A DNA stretch of 64,000 nucleotides. Origin: Oscarella lobularis (Eukaryota > Porifera > Homoscleromorpha > Homosclerophorida > Oscarellidae). The translations under genes and the position numbers were made by a program. The notes beneath the pieces were generated by a model. The model searched no databases and was not told the DNA's origin. It saw only the letters and a list, made by a program, of their open reading frames with translations. Below, piece by piece: positions 49,908 through 61,358 of the stretch. The stretch's first letter is position 1. The number at the start of each line of letters is the position of its first letter. The stretch is taken from assembly GCF_947507565.1 (NCBI RefSeq), contig NC_089182.1, forward strand, positions 1,860,001-1,924,000, written 5' to 3'.

Positions 49908-51168
49908 GTTTCTCCCTCCCCGGATTCGACGACAAGCGGACGCCCGTATAGCGAAGCACGTGGAATCTGGCCTACGTTTTGTGGAACCTCTCGCATCTCG
50001 CTGCGATGATTGGCTATGCAACGCACAGTGCCTATTCACGTGTATGATCACAGTGTTGGAAATCCGCGGTTGCGCCTTTCCTTTTATTAGGTATGCCACT
50101 CCTGCCACTAGCGCAGTCGTTCAGTTTCCAGAGGTCCTTCGGAGAAGGCGAATTAACACCCGTCCGGATGCTCGAAGGATAAAGAGACAATGACATTGAT
50201 GTGCACTTTTTTCGTTTAGTGTAGTTAGGCACACACGCTGACACGTGCACGCGCGTCCAGCCACCGGGGGGTCCTCAGCATGACGCTATTCCGGGGGTCA
50301 TGGGCAAGACCCCGTCACCAAAAACTGCCCGCGCGTGCACAGTAGAGAATCCATGTCATTTTTTATTTAATAAACCCGGAAGTAACCCGGAAGTAACTCC
50401 AAAGCAAAATGAACGTCCTTCCGGCGTCTTTGCAGGAGGGGGCTTTCACCCAAGCCCCCGTCGGGGGGACAGTGACCCTCTGTCCCGGGGGTACCTTTAT
50501 ATACCAAGGCACAGGTGGACCGCTATTGTAACCCACCGCGTCTTGCCCAAGTGGGGAGGCAGGTTATCACTCATGCCACTAGAGTAGGGGTTGGAATCCC
50601 CTGCGTTTGAACCACGTTTAACCTCTTTTGGCTCAAGAGTTGGGCCAGTTTTATTTAGTCACCTCGGGGGCCCGGAGGTGAATGAGGACATCGGAAAGCT
50701 CTTCATCTGCCTCGTCGGTATGTCCATACAATGGGCCTGGGCAAGCAAAGCAGCTTCAATATTGCTATTGCGTCGGAGGGAGTTACCTTTGAAAACGTCC
50801 CCTCAGGAGAACAAATCTCATGTCCCTTCTAAAGGAGGAAGAGGCTGGGAGGGAATATTTCTACGGGCAATATGTTGCCTCTTGAGGAAGCTGTAGATGC
50901 AAGCAAATCAATTGCTTTTACCACCTGGGAAATTTGTGACAGATTCGGCTCAAGGATGTTCGTAAAAACGGTTCCTACCTCGCGTCTTCCTTTCCTAACG
51001 TCGGAAAAGGACTCGCTAAAATTTTGAACATGGGCGCTCAAGAAAAGTACCTAAGAGCATCTGACCTTCAAAGGACTTCACAGTGACCGCTCAGGCCGTC
51101 CAGACGCCTGACAGCCTGATGAAGACGTCATATAATGCTGATGACGACTAACACAAAATATCATTTTT
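49908..51168. other. 1.26-kb region between POLR2E and KCTD9 without a recognised gene
   Basis: Contains the POLR2E promoter side, a tandem pair of CCGGAAGT (ETS-type) sites at 50376-50394, two adjacent hairpins at 50438-50491 and a tRNA-like stretch at about 50538-50605. The short open frames (for example 50591-50896) have no recognisable domain. The middle part may be a decayed short mobile element; I cannot define its ends. Confidence 0.4.
50438..50491. repeat. Two adjacent GC-rich hairpins
   Basis: The first has a perfect 8-bp stem, GGGGGCTT (50438-50445) with AAGCCCCC (50452-50459). The second has a 7-bp stem, GGGACAG (50466-50472) with CTGTCCC (50480-50486), flanked by G runs. They are not followed by T runs, and their role is unknown. 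Confidence 0.5.
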
Positions 51169-52431
51169 TCAATTGTACGTAACACCCCGAACGTGAGAAG
51201 GCAGCGTCTGCGACATGTGTATAGCGTTGGCCATCTCGTTAAAAATAGCCCCAACGACGTTGGCACCGCGCAAATTCGCCTCGCCCAAATCGCACCCGGA
51301 TAAATCGCAGTCCTCCAAATCGGTGCCGGCGAGGATGGCACTCCGAAGGCTGCAATTCTTCAAACTCGCCTTTTTCATGCAAGCAACGCGCAAATTCACG
51401 CGATCCATTCGACTCCCGTCGAACACGGCCCCTTTCAAATTGGCCCCCTCCAAATTCGCCGCGACGCTCCCCGTCGAATCTTCGAACTCGCAATTGCACA
51501 GCGACGCGCTTTCCAAGCAGACGCGCGCCATTTTCGCCCCCGTCAGCGTCGCCCCGTCCAAATTCGCCCCCGTCAAGTCGGCGCGCTGCAACAGGCAGTC
51601 GGACAGGTCGGCCAAGCGCAAATCGCAGCCGCGCAAATTCGCAAATTTGAAATTGATCCGTCGCAAGTCGAGTCGGGAAAGATTGGACTTTTCGAGACAG
51701 ATGCCCTGACAGCGAAGCGACGACGCCGGCGGCACGACCAATAAATGACGAAGGAACTCGCTTCGACTCATCACGCCCTGTTCGACGAGCTCCTCGTCGC
51801 GCACGAGCCCCTCGAGCAACTCGATGGCGCTCGTAATGCCGAAAAAGCGCGCCTCCTCGAGAACGCCGGCGGCTTTTACGCCTTCGTTCAGTATGAGCTT
51901 TCCGTGACGAAGGAAGTCGAGAAGCGGTTCGAAATAGGTCGCGCTGCGATCGATGAGAAACGCGCCCGATTCGTCCGTCGTGCTTCGCCACGCGGACGAG
52001 TCGACGATTCCCCCGCCACTATCGCCGCTGCCGAACATGCGCGCGAGCATCGACGTCGAGTCTTTGGTCAGCGTCGATCGGGTCGTCGCGAAGAGGCGCC
52101 CGCCGACGTTGAGCGTCACCCAGTCGTGCCGCTCGGCGGCGGCGGGCGTCGGAACGGGCGATTCGTCGTAGCGTATCGTCGGTCGACGAAACGGTTCGCC
52201 TTCCGAGCAGTAGACGACGTCGTCGTCGCGCAATTGATCGGCGCTCGTCAGCTCGGCGCCGTTTCCGAGAAATAGGCGTCGGCAGGAGATTTTCGACGTT
52301 TCGCCGGCGGCGAGAAGCATTTCGTCGAACGGCAGCGTCGTCGAAATCGATAGGAGACGTCCGCCTTTGCCGCTGCCGTTCGTTCGGACTGTAATTCGCA
52401 AGGGAGACGACGACGACGACGACGACGACAT
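51169..52431 (-). CDS. KCTD9: BTB/pentapeptide-repeat protein KCTD9
   Basis: KCTD9 is a substrate adaptor for Cullin-3 ubiquitin ligases. A single exon starts at 52431 ([20 protein letters not shown]); an upstream in-frame ATG at 52500 is possible. Order: a KHA/ubiquitin-like N-terminal region (about residues 8-85), a T1-type BTB domain (DWVTLNVGGRLFATTRSTL, then YFEPLLDFLRHGKLIL and EEARFFGI) and a long run of pentapeptide repeats of A(D/N)LxX type (LDLRRINFKFANLRGCDLRL to ANLRGANVVGAIFNEM). This is the exact KCTD9 architecture, and the length (420 residues) is near the usual 389. The N-terminal Ser run and some linkers are longer. Confidence 0.93.
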   Translation of the reverse strand: MSSSSSSSSPLRITVRTNGSGKGGRLLSISTTLPFDEMLLAAGETSKISCRRLFLGNGAELTSADQLRDDDVVYCSEGEPFRRPTIRYDESPVPTPAAAERHDWVTLNVGGRLFATTRSTLTKDSTSMLARMFGSGDSGGGIVDSSAWRSTTDESGAFLIDRSATYFEPLLDFLRHGKLILNEGVKAAGVLEEARFFGITSAIELLEGLVRDEELVEQGVMSRSEFLRHLLVVPPASSLRCQGICLEKSNLSRLDLRRINFKFANLRGCDLRLADLSDCLLQRADLTGANLDGATLTGAKMARVCLESASLCNCEFEDSTGSVAANLEGANLKGAVFDGSRMDRVNLRVACMKKASLKNCSLRSAILAGTDLEDCDLSGCDLGEANLRGANVVGAIFNEMANAIHMSQTLPSHVRGVTYN

Positions 52432-52546
52432 CTTGCTTGACTCAGTCTGCGCGCGCGTTAGAGACGAACGAAATGGAACTTTTCGGAATTTAATTTTCAA
52501 GTAAACTCAAAATACGACCCACCCTCGTTATTTATAAATTCTCGAG

Positions 52547-55500
52547 TCACACTGTCGTCGGGTGTATGGTCGAGTTCTTGGCGAAGGAGACGCGCATTCG
52601 ATGGCCGTCGCTCTGCTGGTGATTGTGAACTTTCTGCAGTAGAAAAATAGGCCTACGGGTAACAACATCGTATGCAAGCACCCGACTTACAATAAGGGCT
52701 TGGACAGCGTCTTCCGTAGATGTTAACTGTATCAGGGCCATTTTTCTGAGATGACGCGTCAACACACTGAACACAGTAGTCACAATGTCTACGTACCTGT
52801 AGTTCTCATCGTTCTCTTTGCCCCTACAAAAAAAACCCTGTGCAATCAATACACCAAGCAAGCAAAAACAAAAACTCACTTGAACCTTTGAAACTTTTCC
52901 ACGCTGAATCCAAGTTTGAGAAACACGTCCCTTACAGCTTCGTCACTGTCTGAAGCTCTAAGAACGAGCGATTGAGCTATGGGACACATAACATATTTTT
53001 GGACGCACGGTATATTGGAGAGGTGAAGAGTTTGTCCCGGGGGATAGATCTTTCGAACGTCCACTCCAGTCCGCTGAAAGAAAAGAAGATTACCAAACGA
53101 ATTCGTACGGGTAGCAAATCTTACCGAATATCTGTGCGCTTTGGAATGGCTGTAGTCTTGAGTTAAGTGTGAATCACGCTGAATAGAAGCCACAATTTAG
53201 CTAGCTGATTACTCCGTGTCATCTAACTTACATCAACTCCTTCTCTTGGCAACTGAACAACAGCGTGTTTCGATATGTTGATACGCATTTCTTTCCCATA
53301 GAGGACAACGCCGTTCAGATGCTGAATGGCTAAAAACGAGACGTTTTTCGAACATAGTCGACAAGACGGCGGGACCGAGACCTAATCGAGCCTGCAATGA
53401 ATCGGCAAACTGTATCAGAGCTGTGTCTCGCTTATTGAACATTATCTTGACTCTCATCACCATTCCGTATACCCCTACAAGATTAGGAGTCAGAGAGACG
53501 GATAAGGTAGTAGTAAGAGGGCACCGAATAGAATAAAAAGATCTGACGGAGTAACCACCTAAAGAAAACCCGATTTTAGAAAACGTGACGTCAATAAATA
53601 AATAAATAAATAAATTCATTAATTAATTCCACTTACGTGCTCATTCAGATTCGATACGATGACCACCGAACCAGGTTGTTGAATTCCAACGGAGGGCATA
53701 GTCGCTCCAATCGCACTTGGAGCTACTGAGAAAACCCCAAGAAACGCGTTCAATTAGAGATCACGCACTTTCCACCAACTCTTCAACGTACAAAGATGCG
53801 AAGCGGCAACGGGAGCCACAGGAGCCGGACCCATGACGGCAGCAGCGCTGCCACCGCCTCCAGCGCCGAGCCCATATGGACCTGACGGAAGAAGACTGGA
53901 GAAAGGCAACGAATTCCCCTGCTGAAGAGCAGCTGGCAGGAAAAAAAAAACAGAACGTGCACAAGGCGACGACGACGACGAAGATTTGAGTCTTACTCAA
54001 GTGAAGAGACTGCACTGCGTTCAAGGGAAAATCGTACGAAGTGGGCTCCTTTGTAAAGTCTCTACGTTACAACAAGAAAAGTATAGTAAAAGAAGTTGTT
54101 TAGCCCCCCCCCGTTCTTGAAGCGTACTTTGCTTTGTCGCTGTTGTGTCTCACTTCGAGTTTTTCAAATTTCGAATAGCTGATTTTGAGTTGACAGCATC
54201 CGTTGTAAATGTGCCGTCCGTTCAGAGTCTAGCAATGATCAATAAAAAGTGGCATCATTCTTCTCCACGAATTTCGTTTACCGCTTTCGCCGCTGATGCC
54301 ATCAAAGCGTTACGATACTCCAGTAGAGCGTGGTACTGATCTACACGTAAAGGAGAGTGCTACCTTTCTAGAAAGGTCAGCATTGAGCACACTTACTATT
54401 TTTGTAAAACGAAACGATTCTAAGAACTTCTCCAAAGTCAGAAAACAGCTAGAGAAAAAAAAGAAAGGAATAATTATCATTGCTCCATTTCTCTAAAAGA
54501 ACTTAGCCCCCACATAATGAAGGAGATCAATAGATACAGGAACCATCATATTCTCGACAATGACGCACAGAATTGGTTTACTCGGCTCCTCGCTGGCGCC
54601 GGGCCCATTGTCCCCATCGCCGACGCTCGCATTCGCTTCTGTTGACGCCACCATAGCCGATGTTTCAACGTCTCCCTCTGATTTCTCCTTTTCTTCCATT
54701 TCCTCTTCTTCGCCTCCTCCTCCTTCTTGCTCTTCTTCTACTTCAGCCGGCTCATCAGTAGAACCTAGGCCTCATAGATAAATACAAACGCTCATATTCA
54801 AGCGGGGCAAACGCGTTCTACCAGACGGCTCCTCGGTAAAAGCCGCGGCCACGAGCGCACTGGGATTGAGCCCCGCGGCGGCGGCGGCGGCGGCGGCCAG
54901 CCCGTTTCCAACAAAAGGAACGCCCAGAGGGTGAGCGGCGACGGGGTGCTCCATCTGACCAGCAGCTGCGGCGAGACCAACGGGGAAGCCGCCTGAAACG
55001 GCGGCACTTGATGCCATAACTTGAACCAAAGCGGCAACCTTTTACAGACATTCACTGTCAATAAAGTGTCGGCAATCTCTGGATCACGAACTACTTACAT
55101 TCGCCGCCTGTTTCTCGTCGACATTCAATTTCTGATACGTAGAAAACTGCATGAAGACTTCGCGCCCTCTATATCAAAAGACGCCACTATTAAAAGCCCT
55201 TCCCCCTCTTACAGGTACTGTAGATGCACCTACCGAATCACGGCAGGGTACTGCGAATAATAGCTAAGTAGCTTAATCGACGAAGCCTCGTCCGGCATCT
55301 CGAGAAAGGCTTGGTGTTTTTTCGTGCCGCGCATCACGAGGACGTTCGTCGGGCAGCTGAATAGCAAGCCGAGATAGAGAATTTCCGCTTCGGTCGTGTC
55401 GCCCGGAATGTTGCGCAAGTGAATGACGCGAGACGGTCGAATGGACGTCGGCGAGCCATTCAATTTCGCCTTTTTTGCGTCAGTCGAATTTGCTGTCAAA

Positions 55501-55870
55501 AAATTGAAAAACAGTTGACTTAATTAATTAATTAATTAATTAATTAAAATCGACCTTGCTCTGACGACGGCGACGACGACTCCTGTTTTACAGATGACAC
55601 TATAGAAAAAAACAAATTCGAATATTTCGAAGTGCCGTAACAATAGACCGCGATCCGATTTTTTTAGGACTTCAAATAGAAGTTATCGTGCGCTTACCTA
55701 GAGTCGTTGTATCGGAAACGCGCTAGAAACGAAAGAGAGAAAAAACGTCAGTCTCCACCCCCGTGTCCCGCCCCCTCGTCTCCCTCTCTGGAAAGTTCGC
55801 CGATAAAGGCGAATCCAGTTATGCGTTAGCGGCCCATTGAATCGCGCCTCACCTTTGTACCAATGGACAT
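52547..55870 (-). CDS. PTBP1: Polypyrimidine tract-binding protein (PTBP1-like)
   Basis: An RNA-binding regulator of alternative splicing with four RRMs. The first exon gives MSIGTK, then RVSDTTTL, echoing the GTKRGSDEL start of vertebrate PTBP1. RRM1 has SRVIHLRNIPGDTTEAEILY and YYSQYPAVIR, followed by REVFMQFSTYQKLNVDEKQA. A poly-Ala linker and an unusually acidic Glu-rich insert (about 54690-54770) come before RRM2 (CVIVENMMVPVSIDLLHYV, FEKLEVRHNSDKARDFT). RRM3 has SVVIVSNLNEH and FGVYGMVMRVKIMFNKRDTA with VQLPREG. RRM4 has LHLSNIP and ends HRMRVSFAKNSTIHPTTV. Many short introns, some with (ATTA)n or (AAAT)n runs. Divergent from CZIB with a 271-bp gap. Confidence 0.93.
53592..53630. repeat. 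(AAAT)n then ATTA run in a PTBP intron
   Basis: About six AAAT units followed by ATTAATTA inside a PTBP intron. A simple microsatellite. Confidence 0.85.
55520..55548. repeat. (TTAA)n microsatellite in a PTBP intron
   Basis: Seven TAAT/TTAA units in the intron after the exon starting ANSTDAKKAKLNG. Confidence 0.85.
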
Positions 55871-56141
55871 GACGTCGCACGCAAAACGCGGAGTCGCCTT
55901 TCGACGATTTCGCGAAGATAGAGCGCGTTCTGTGACGAGACGAGTAGAAAAATCGCCGCCCAAGCTATCGTTACGTCAACGGCGCGTGCGAACGAGAGAG
56001 AACGTGGGTAAATGAGACAAAGAAAGAGTAGAGTGAGCTCGAGAGAGGAAGGAAAAGAGAGAAAACGAGATCCAGTCGTCGAAGGCTTTATTGAACGTCC
56101 ACGCGCATGCTCTTTCGACTGGACGACTCCGGTTGGGAACA

Positions 56142-56995
56142 ATGCCGGTGAGAACTTCGCTATCTTGCGCCGCAAGCGTACGATAGGCCTCGTTAGCGAA
56201 TCGCACTCCAAATCAAAGTCAATCTCGAAAATGTGACGAATTTGCATTTTCCCGACGACGATTTTCGCTGGTATTTGAAGGTGCGAACGACGCGATGGCT
56301 TGTCGAGCGAAGGAGCGCGATATCTCTCTAGCTCAAGTGCGCCAATTGCGGCGAAGAGACGAAAGAGTTCGTCTACGTGTGCCTCGCCGTAAATAAATTA
56401 AAAAATTCGGGGAAGCGAATTTTTGTGTCAACGTGACGCTGCTAGGAGAGTCGTCCTCTAAAGGGCGGTCGAGGCAGCGCGAGTCTCGTGACAAAATGCA
56501 AGCTGTGCTCCAGAGAGAACTCTATTGGTCAGAGATGACTCCCTATGAAAACATCTTCGAAGTACATAGATATGCCTCTTAGATATTCTCAAAGACCTTA
56601 TCTCTCCTTATGACGTAATCGAGGTGTTCTCTTTGCTGCGCTGTCGTGTATCGTCTTGTTCTCACTGTAGGCGGACAGTAGTGGTGATTTCAAGAAGATT
56701 GTTGTGTTTGATTGCCGAGGTGTAGAGCCAACCGACTTTTCACCTAGAGTAATGTTGATTGTCTCAGACATTCGTCTCTCTATGTGATTTGTCTGGTAGA
56801 CTGGCTTTGCTGCTGAAGCAGTCGATAGTGGAACGGTTTTCTCTGATATTGACTTGTCTCAGAAGGTCAGCCCATAACGTCAGAAGTCTTAACGTTCCGC
56901 GTTTTTAACAGGACTGGGCTGATTATGATGAACGAGGGGAGCAGACGGTGGGAATCTACGATCTTGAATTTCGCTTCGTTTCTTTTAGACACTAG
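56142..56995 (+). CDS. CZIB: CXXC motif-containing zinc-binding protein
   Basis: A small zinc-binding protein (family of human C1orf123) with no well-established role. At least eight small exons in 0.85 kb: 56142-56147 (ATG CCG only), 56197-56280, 56332-56388, 56446-56527, then exons near 56589-56630, 56672-56748, 56800-56862 and 56913-56995. The reading is MP, then [116 protein letters not shown] and [20 protein letters not shown]. Both CXXC pairs (CANC, CKLC) are present. No exon exceeds 90 nt, so the gene is easily missed. Confidence 0.93.
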
Positions 56996-57230
56996 TAGCA
57001 AACGAAGAATTGTATACAAAATATCATCAATACATTTACTGTGTGTTCATGTCTGTTTTCTAAACGCGTTCTCTGAAGAGTGCGGCGCCTACTCATTTTC
57101 TCTTACCTTGGTGCTTGCGTCTCAGGTCGGTCGGAAGCTACGTTGATATTTCTCACTTTTACTTGCAAGCGCAATTTCCGCTCACCGGATCGTCCCGACT
57201 GCATCCACTAGCAGCCTTTCATCCCTCACT

Positions 57231-59027
57231 ATGTCTGATCCGACCAATCAAAATGGCCAGCGACGGTTTGAAAGAATTTCTTATCTTCAAGACTGCAGGT
57301 GCATGCTCTCCCTCCCTCCCTCCCAAGGGCTATCCGTGCCTTGAAAGAGCGCGTCAACAAACAACTGAGCAATACAAAGATAACCGACTACAAACAAATG
57401 CACGAGCAGACGCTCATATCCTCGCAGGGAGCGAGAGTACTGATCGAAGGAAGAAAAGAACCTCTACTCAATTTCTCCTCTAACAACTATTTGGGACTTG
57501 CGGTAAAAACTCGGGTGAACTTCATTAGCGCTATATACACATCTCTCTCGGTCAGACGAGTCCTGAACTTCTAAAAGCCAGTTCGGCGGCTATCGACGAG
57601 CGAGGCTTGGGGGCCGCCTCGGCGAGATTCATATGCGGAACATTCGTTATAGTTTAATAATATCCCAATGTTTCTCGCGCAGACCGATTGTTCGTCTTAT
57701 TTAGGACATTCATCGGGAATTGGAAGGCCAAATTGCTCGCTTCCACAATCAAGAAGCGGCAATTTTGTACGCCAGCTGCTTCGACGCGAACGTCGGCTTG
57801 TTTGACGCCTTCCTAACGGCGGACGACGTCGTTCTCAGCGACAGTTTAAATCACGCGTCGATCATCGACGGAATTCGACTGTGCCGAGCCAAGAGACTGA
57901 TCTACAATCACTTGGATTTGCAGGGTAATCAATAAACGATTTAAACTGTCGCTACTTCGCGCTCGGTCTAGACTTGGAAGATAAATTGGCCAGCTGCAAG
58001 GACGCCAATCTGAAGCTTATTGCCACCGACGGCGTTTTTAGCATGAACGGAGAAGTGGCGCCTTTGCGGTACGATCAGCGCGAGAAAAGGGCTCGCAAAG
58101 CAATTTCGGGGTTCGATAGAGAAATCTGTAATTTGGCGGAAAAATACGAGGCACTGGTGTTCATTGACGAGTGCCACGCTACAGGAATTATTGGGAAAAC
58201 GGGACGGTAAGAAAACGGTCTATACACAATGGACTCGGCAGTAGAGTCTGCGCTTCTAGCGGATCAGAAGAGTACTGCGATACTATCTGTCGCGTCGATA
58301 TAATCAATTCTAGCTTGGGCAAAGCTTTGGGAGGAGCATCAGGTGGGGGAGCACGCACTGTATGGCTAAACGACTAAAATACGTTTTTCTCAAAGGCGGA
58401 TACACGACGGGCTGCAAAGAGTTGATTGATCTGCTACGACAGAAATCAAGACCCTACATATTTTCGAGCACTCTTTCGAGCTCTGTTGTGGCCGCTGCCA
58501 GCAAGGTATATAGCGTGAATGCATGATAGAAACATGTCAAGCGCTTTGACTTCCTACTATACAACTATAGGCTTTTGATATGTTGCTAAAAGGCTGCCCT
58601 CTCTTAAAAACGCTGCACGAAAATGCGCGAGCCTTTCGCAAGGGAATGCTAGAGGCCGGCTTCGAACTGATCGTAAGGAACCCATTGAATATTTTCGCGA
58701 AGGAAATATCCAAGAGGTCTATACGCGCAGCCTAGTGATCACCCTCTGATCGCCGTTCTAACCAAGGAAAGGGATACAGCGGAAAGGCTCGAGAGGGCAA
58801 TGCTAGGTATGTATCCTCTAAATAAAGTGTCTCACCTGAATTTTTTTTGTTTCGTAGACGAGAACGTTCTCGTCTCGGCGATGTCGTTTCCGGTCGTACC
58901 GAAAGGCCAAGCTCGCATTCGAGTCGTCATATCGGCGTGCCATTCGCCGGCCGACGTGCGAGCGTGCGTCGACGCATTCGTCGTCGCAGCCAATCGAATT
59001 GGGCTCGAGCTGAACGCTCGGCGATAG
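57231..59027 (+). CDS. GCAT: 2-amino-3-ketobutyrate coenzyme A ligase (glycine C-acetyltransferase)
   Basis: A PLP enzyme of the alpha-oxoamine synthase family; with threonine dehydrogenase it converts threonine to glycine and acetyl-CoA in mitochondria. Conserved blocks: [110 protein letters not shown] (PLP lysine in LGKALGG), [20 protein letters not shown] and [20 protein letters not shown]. About ten exons. I put the start at 57231 ([20 protein letters not shown]) because that frame splices in phase into [14 protein letters not shown]; it is not an obvious mitochondrial presequence, so an upstream exon may exist. It ends 39 bp from the convergent OGFOD1 stop. Confidence 0.93.
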
Positions 59028-59066
59028 CGAGAGTCTCGACTCGAGAAAGACAGAACAGACGCGATT

Positions 59067-61324
59067 CTATTCGTAGTACGTGATGAATAAATCGTGAAAC
59101 GCCTCGCAACCGTTGGCACCGGCCAACGCTTTGATGTACTTGATGAACTTGAGCGTTTCCTTGTCTCGGTAGACCAGAGCCAAGGAATTGGCCATCGGTA
59201 ACACGGTAAGTAGCTAGAGAGAAAGAGAAAGTCAGCGTAAAACGATAAGATTTCGGCAAACCTCTTCGTCTTCCCCTTTCGCTATGTAACTGCTGAATCC
59301 TCCGTAGTCGGTTTTCCATTCTACGGGAGACGCTGTTATAGCGTTGGGAACTCACACATACATACATACATACATAATTTTTAAACTCCCTACTCAAAAT
59401 AGTCTTTTTTTACCGTTTCTAACGAAATAGAGCGACGCTTCCAAGCAGAAATCCGCTTTCGACGCTTCCGAGTCTCGTATTAACGTATAGCAGCCGTGAT
59501 TCCACCGTCTCCACGTTCCATGACAACGAGGATTCGATTCCGACGAACTGCTTTGACTGACGACGGTCGACTCTTCGGACGCTTTCTCGGCCACGCAACT
59601 GCCGTCGGACAGATCCAAACTCGTCAGCTGAGTCAACAAATAAAAGAAAACGTCCGATTTAAATAAGGTTTCGACGTCGCGAAGCAACGGATTCGACGAG
59701 TGCCGACTTAACTCGAAAAGACGCCTTCAAAACAATCGACATCGCCAAATCAGAAACAAAAAGAGAAGCGAATACCATTACCTCAAGTTAGGAGGACCTT
59801 TCTCTTCCCAGCAGCTGTTTTCCGCAGTCGATAGCGCGGACATAAGCCTCTCATATTTGTCTTCCTATAATAGGAGACACTCTCGATTTTAGCAACCCAA
59901 GTGACGTCGGAGATCGTACCTGCAAAAACTCCCGAAGTTCTATACTCGATTCCTCTTCAAAACGATCCCTAATCGGTTCCTGGATGTCCGGATCAAAATA
60001 CTTGGGATTGACCCACTCAAACAGCAGGTCAATCTACTGGACGAAAAGATGTGACGCTTGGGGGTAGAGGGAGAGGCGAGCGCACCGTCGTTTTGAGCGG
60101 TGGAGCCGGACTCGGAGCGAGCGGCTGCGAGAGTGGGAGTCTCTTCGGTGGCGCACCGTGGAACCATCCGTTTATTGACAGGCGAGTTTTCGTCGTGGAG
60201 AGAATCTCCGACACCTGAACGAGACGCTGTCATTCAGCTTTGCCAATAGCTGTTACTGTATGTATGCTCACTTGGTGAAAGGAGACTGGAGACACTTCAA
60301 AAAAGACGAAGGTATTCCAGCGAGGAGTGAGCGTTCGAACGATTCGATTCGGATGACCGTCAGCTGAAAGCGCGCAATTTCTTATTTCTTATCAGAACTA
60401 CCTCAAAAGAATAGGTCATAAATACCGGATGTGTCAAAGAGTTCCAGAAGACCTGATACAAGATCGTTCGTTAGTCACCTTCAAACCCCGTTCTGTGCGA
60501 CTTGTACCTCCGTCAGTATCCTTCCATTCTGGAACAAGATAAAATATGAAGGCTATGCGTCGTCCCTCGAGTTCGTCGTCATGGCAGAGCAGCGTGTCTG
60601 TAATAAGGCAACTGATTCCTTTTTTTCTAATAGCACTGCGTGGCTTTTACCTGTATATTTGTACTCGGAAAATGTTGAATCTACTTGATCACTCAAACGA
60701 ATGCCAGTAATGTTCGTCAACCAAGAACGACACTTTGAGGTGAGAAAAGTCCTTGGGAGAAAGTCTCATATTGTCATGCCTCTATAACATGTGTAGGAGA
60801 CACTTCCCACCTGAATGCAGCCAGACCAGATCCATTGCAAATACCCAGATCATCTGTCTAAGAGCGAATTCTCTTCTCGAAGGATCCAACTTCCCCCCTT
60901 GTACTGTCTGTGGTCACCTGTTTGAACTGGTATAGGTCGTTTGATTTTGCGTGAAATTCCTGCTCTGATGCCTCCTGCTGCAGTTGTGAAAGCAGTTCTG
61001 TTTCGGCGACGAAATTCGAGAGAACGGCGCACGGAAACGGATAGCTATAGAGCGTGGCCAACGAGTCTCGAGGAAGAAGAAAACGCCTGAAAATCCTTAT
61101 GCGCGGCTCCTAGATAGGATTTACTGTGACTAAAGGCCTTTTCTTTCCTAGAAAAGATGATGCTGAGCGCAATATCGCGTCAGGAGGGTGAGATCGTACG
61201 TGAACGCCTCCTTTATACCGGAACAAAAACTTTCTCTGTCATAGATCTCGTTCAGAGAGAATTCTAACTTCTCGGCCTTTTCCTGCCCTTTGGACGAGAT
61301 CGGACGCTTTCTGTTGTGCTCCAT
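59067..61324 (-). CDS. OGFOD1: 2-oxoglutarate/Fe(II) prolyl hydroxylase OGFOD1
   Basis: Hydroxylates a proline of ribosomal protein RPS23 and so affects translation. The start at 61324 reads [20 protein letters not shown]. Conserved parts follow: [53 protein letters not shown] with the HxD iron ligands, SFHQ before [20 protein letters not shown] with the second iron His, [20 protein letters not shown] and the C-terminal [20 protein letters not shown], ending DLFITYYE at the stop 59067-59069. This is the full two-domain OGFOD1/Tpa1 layout: catalytic domain followed by an inactive DSBH-like domain. About nine exons. It starts 34 bp from LSM4 on the other strand. Confidence 0.93.
59355..59376. 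repeat. (ACAT)n microsatellite in an OGFOD1 intron
   Basis: Five tandem ACAT units within an OGFOD1 intron. Confidence 0.85.
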
Positions 61325-61358
61325 CGGCCTTAGCGCGCTTTAGCAGTCGAAGCTAAAC
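61325..61358. promoter_or_regulatory. 34-bp gap between divergent OGFOD1 and LSM4 start codons
   Basis: Both ATGs are fixed by homology and lie 34 bp apart on opposite strands, so this is a very compact bidirectional promoter. No TATA box is visible. Confidence 0.55.

Noticed and set aside
55849-56247. A 132-codon minus-strand open frame upstream of PTBP
   Set aside because: It overlaps the CZIB first exons on the other strand, has no domain, and the PTBP start at 55870 reads in another frame.
58703-58716. A 14-nt microexon in GCAT
   Set aside because: It would require a 19-nt intron after it. A single normal intron ending at CGCGCAG gives GFELI followed by [10 protein letters not shown] in phase and fits the family better.
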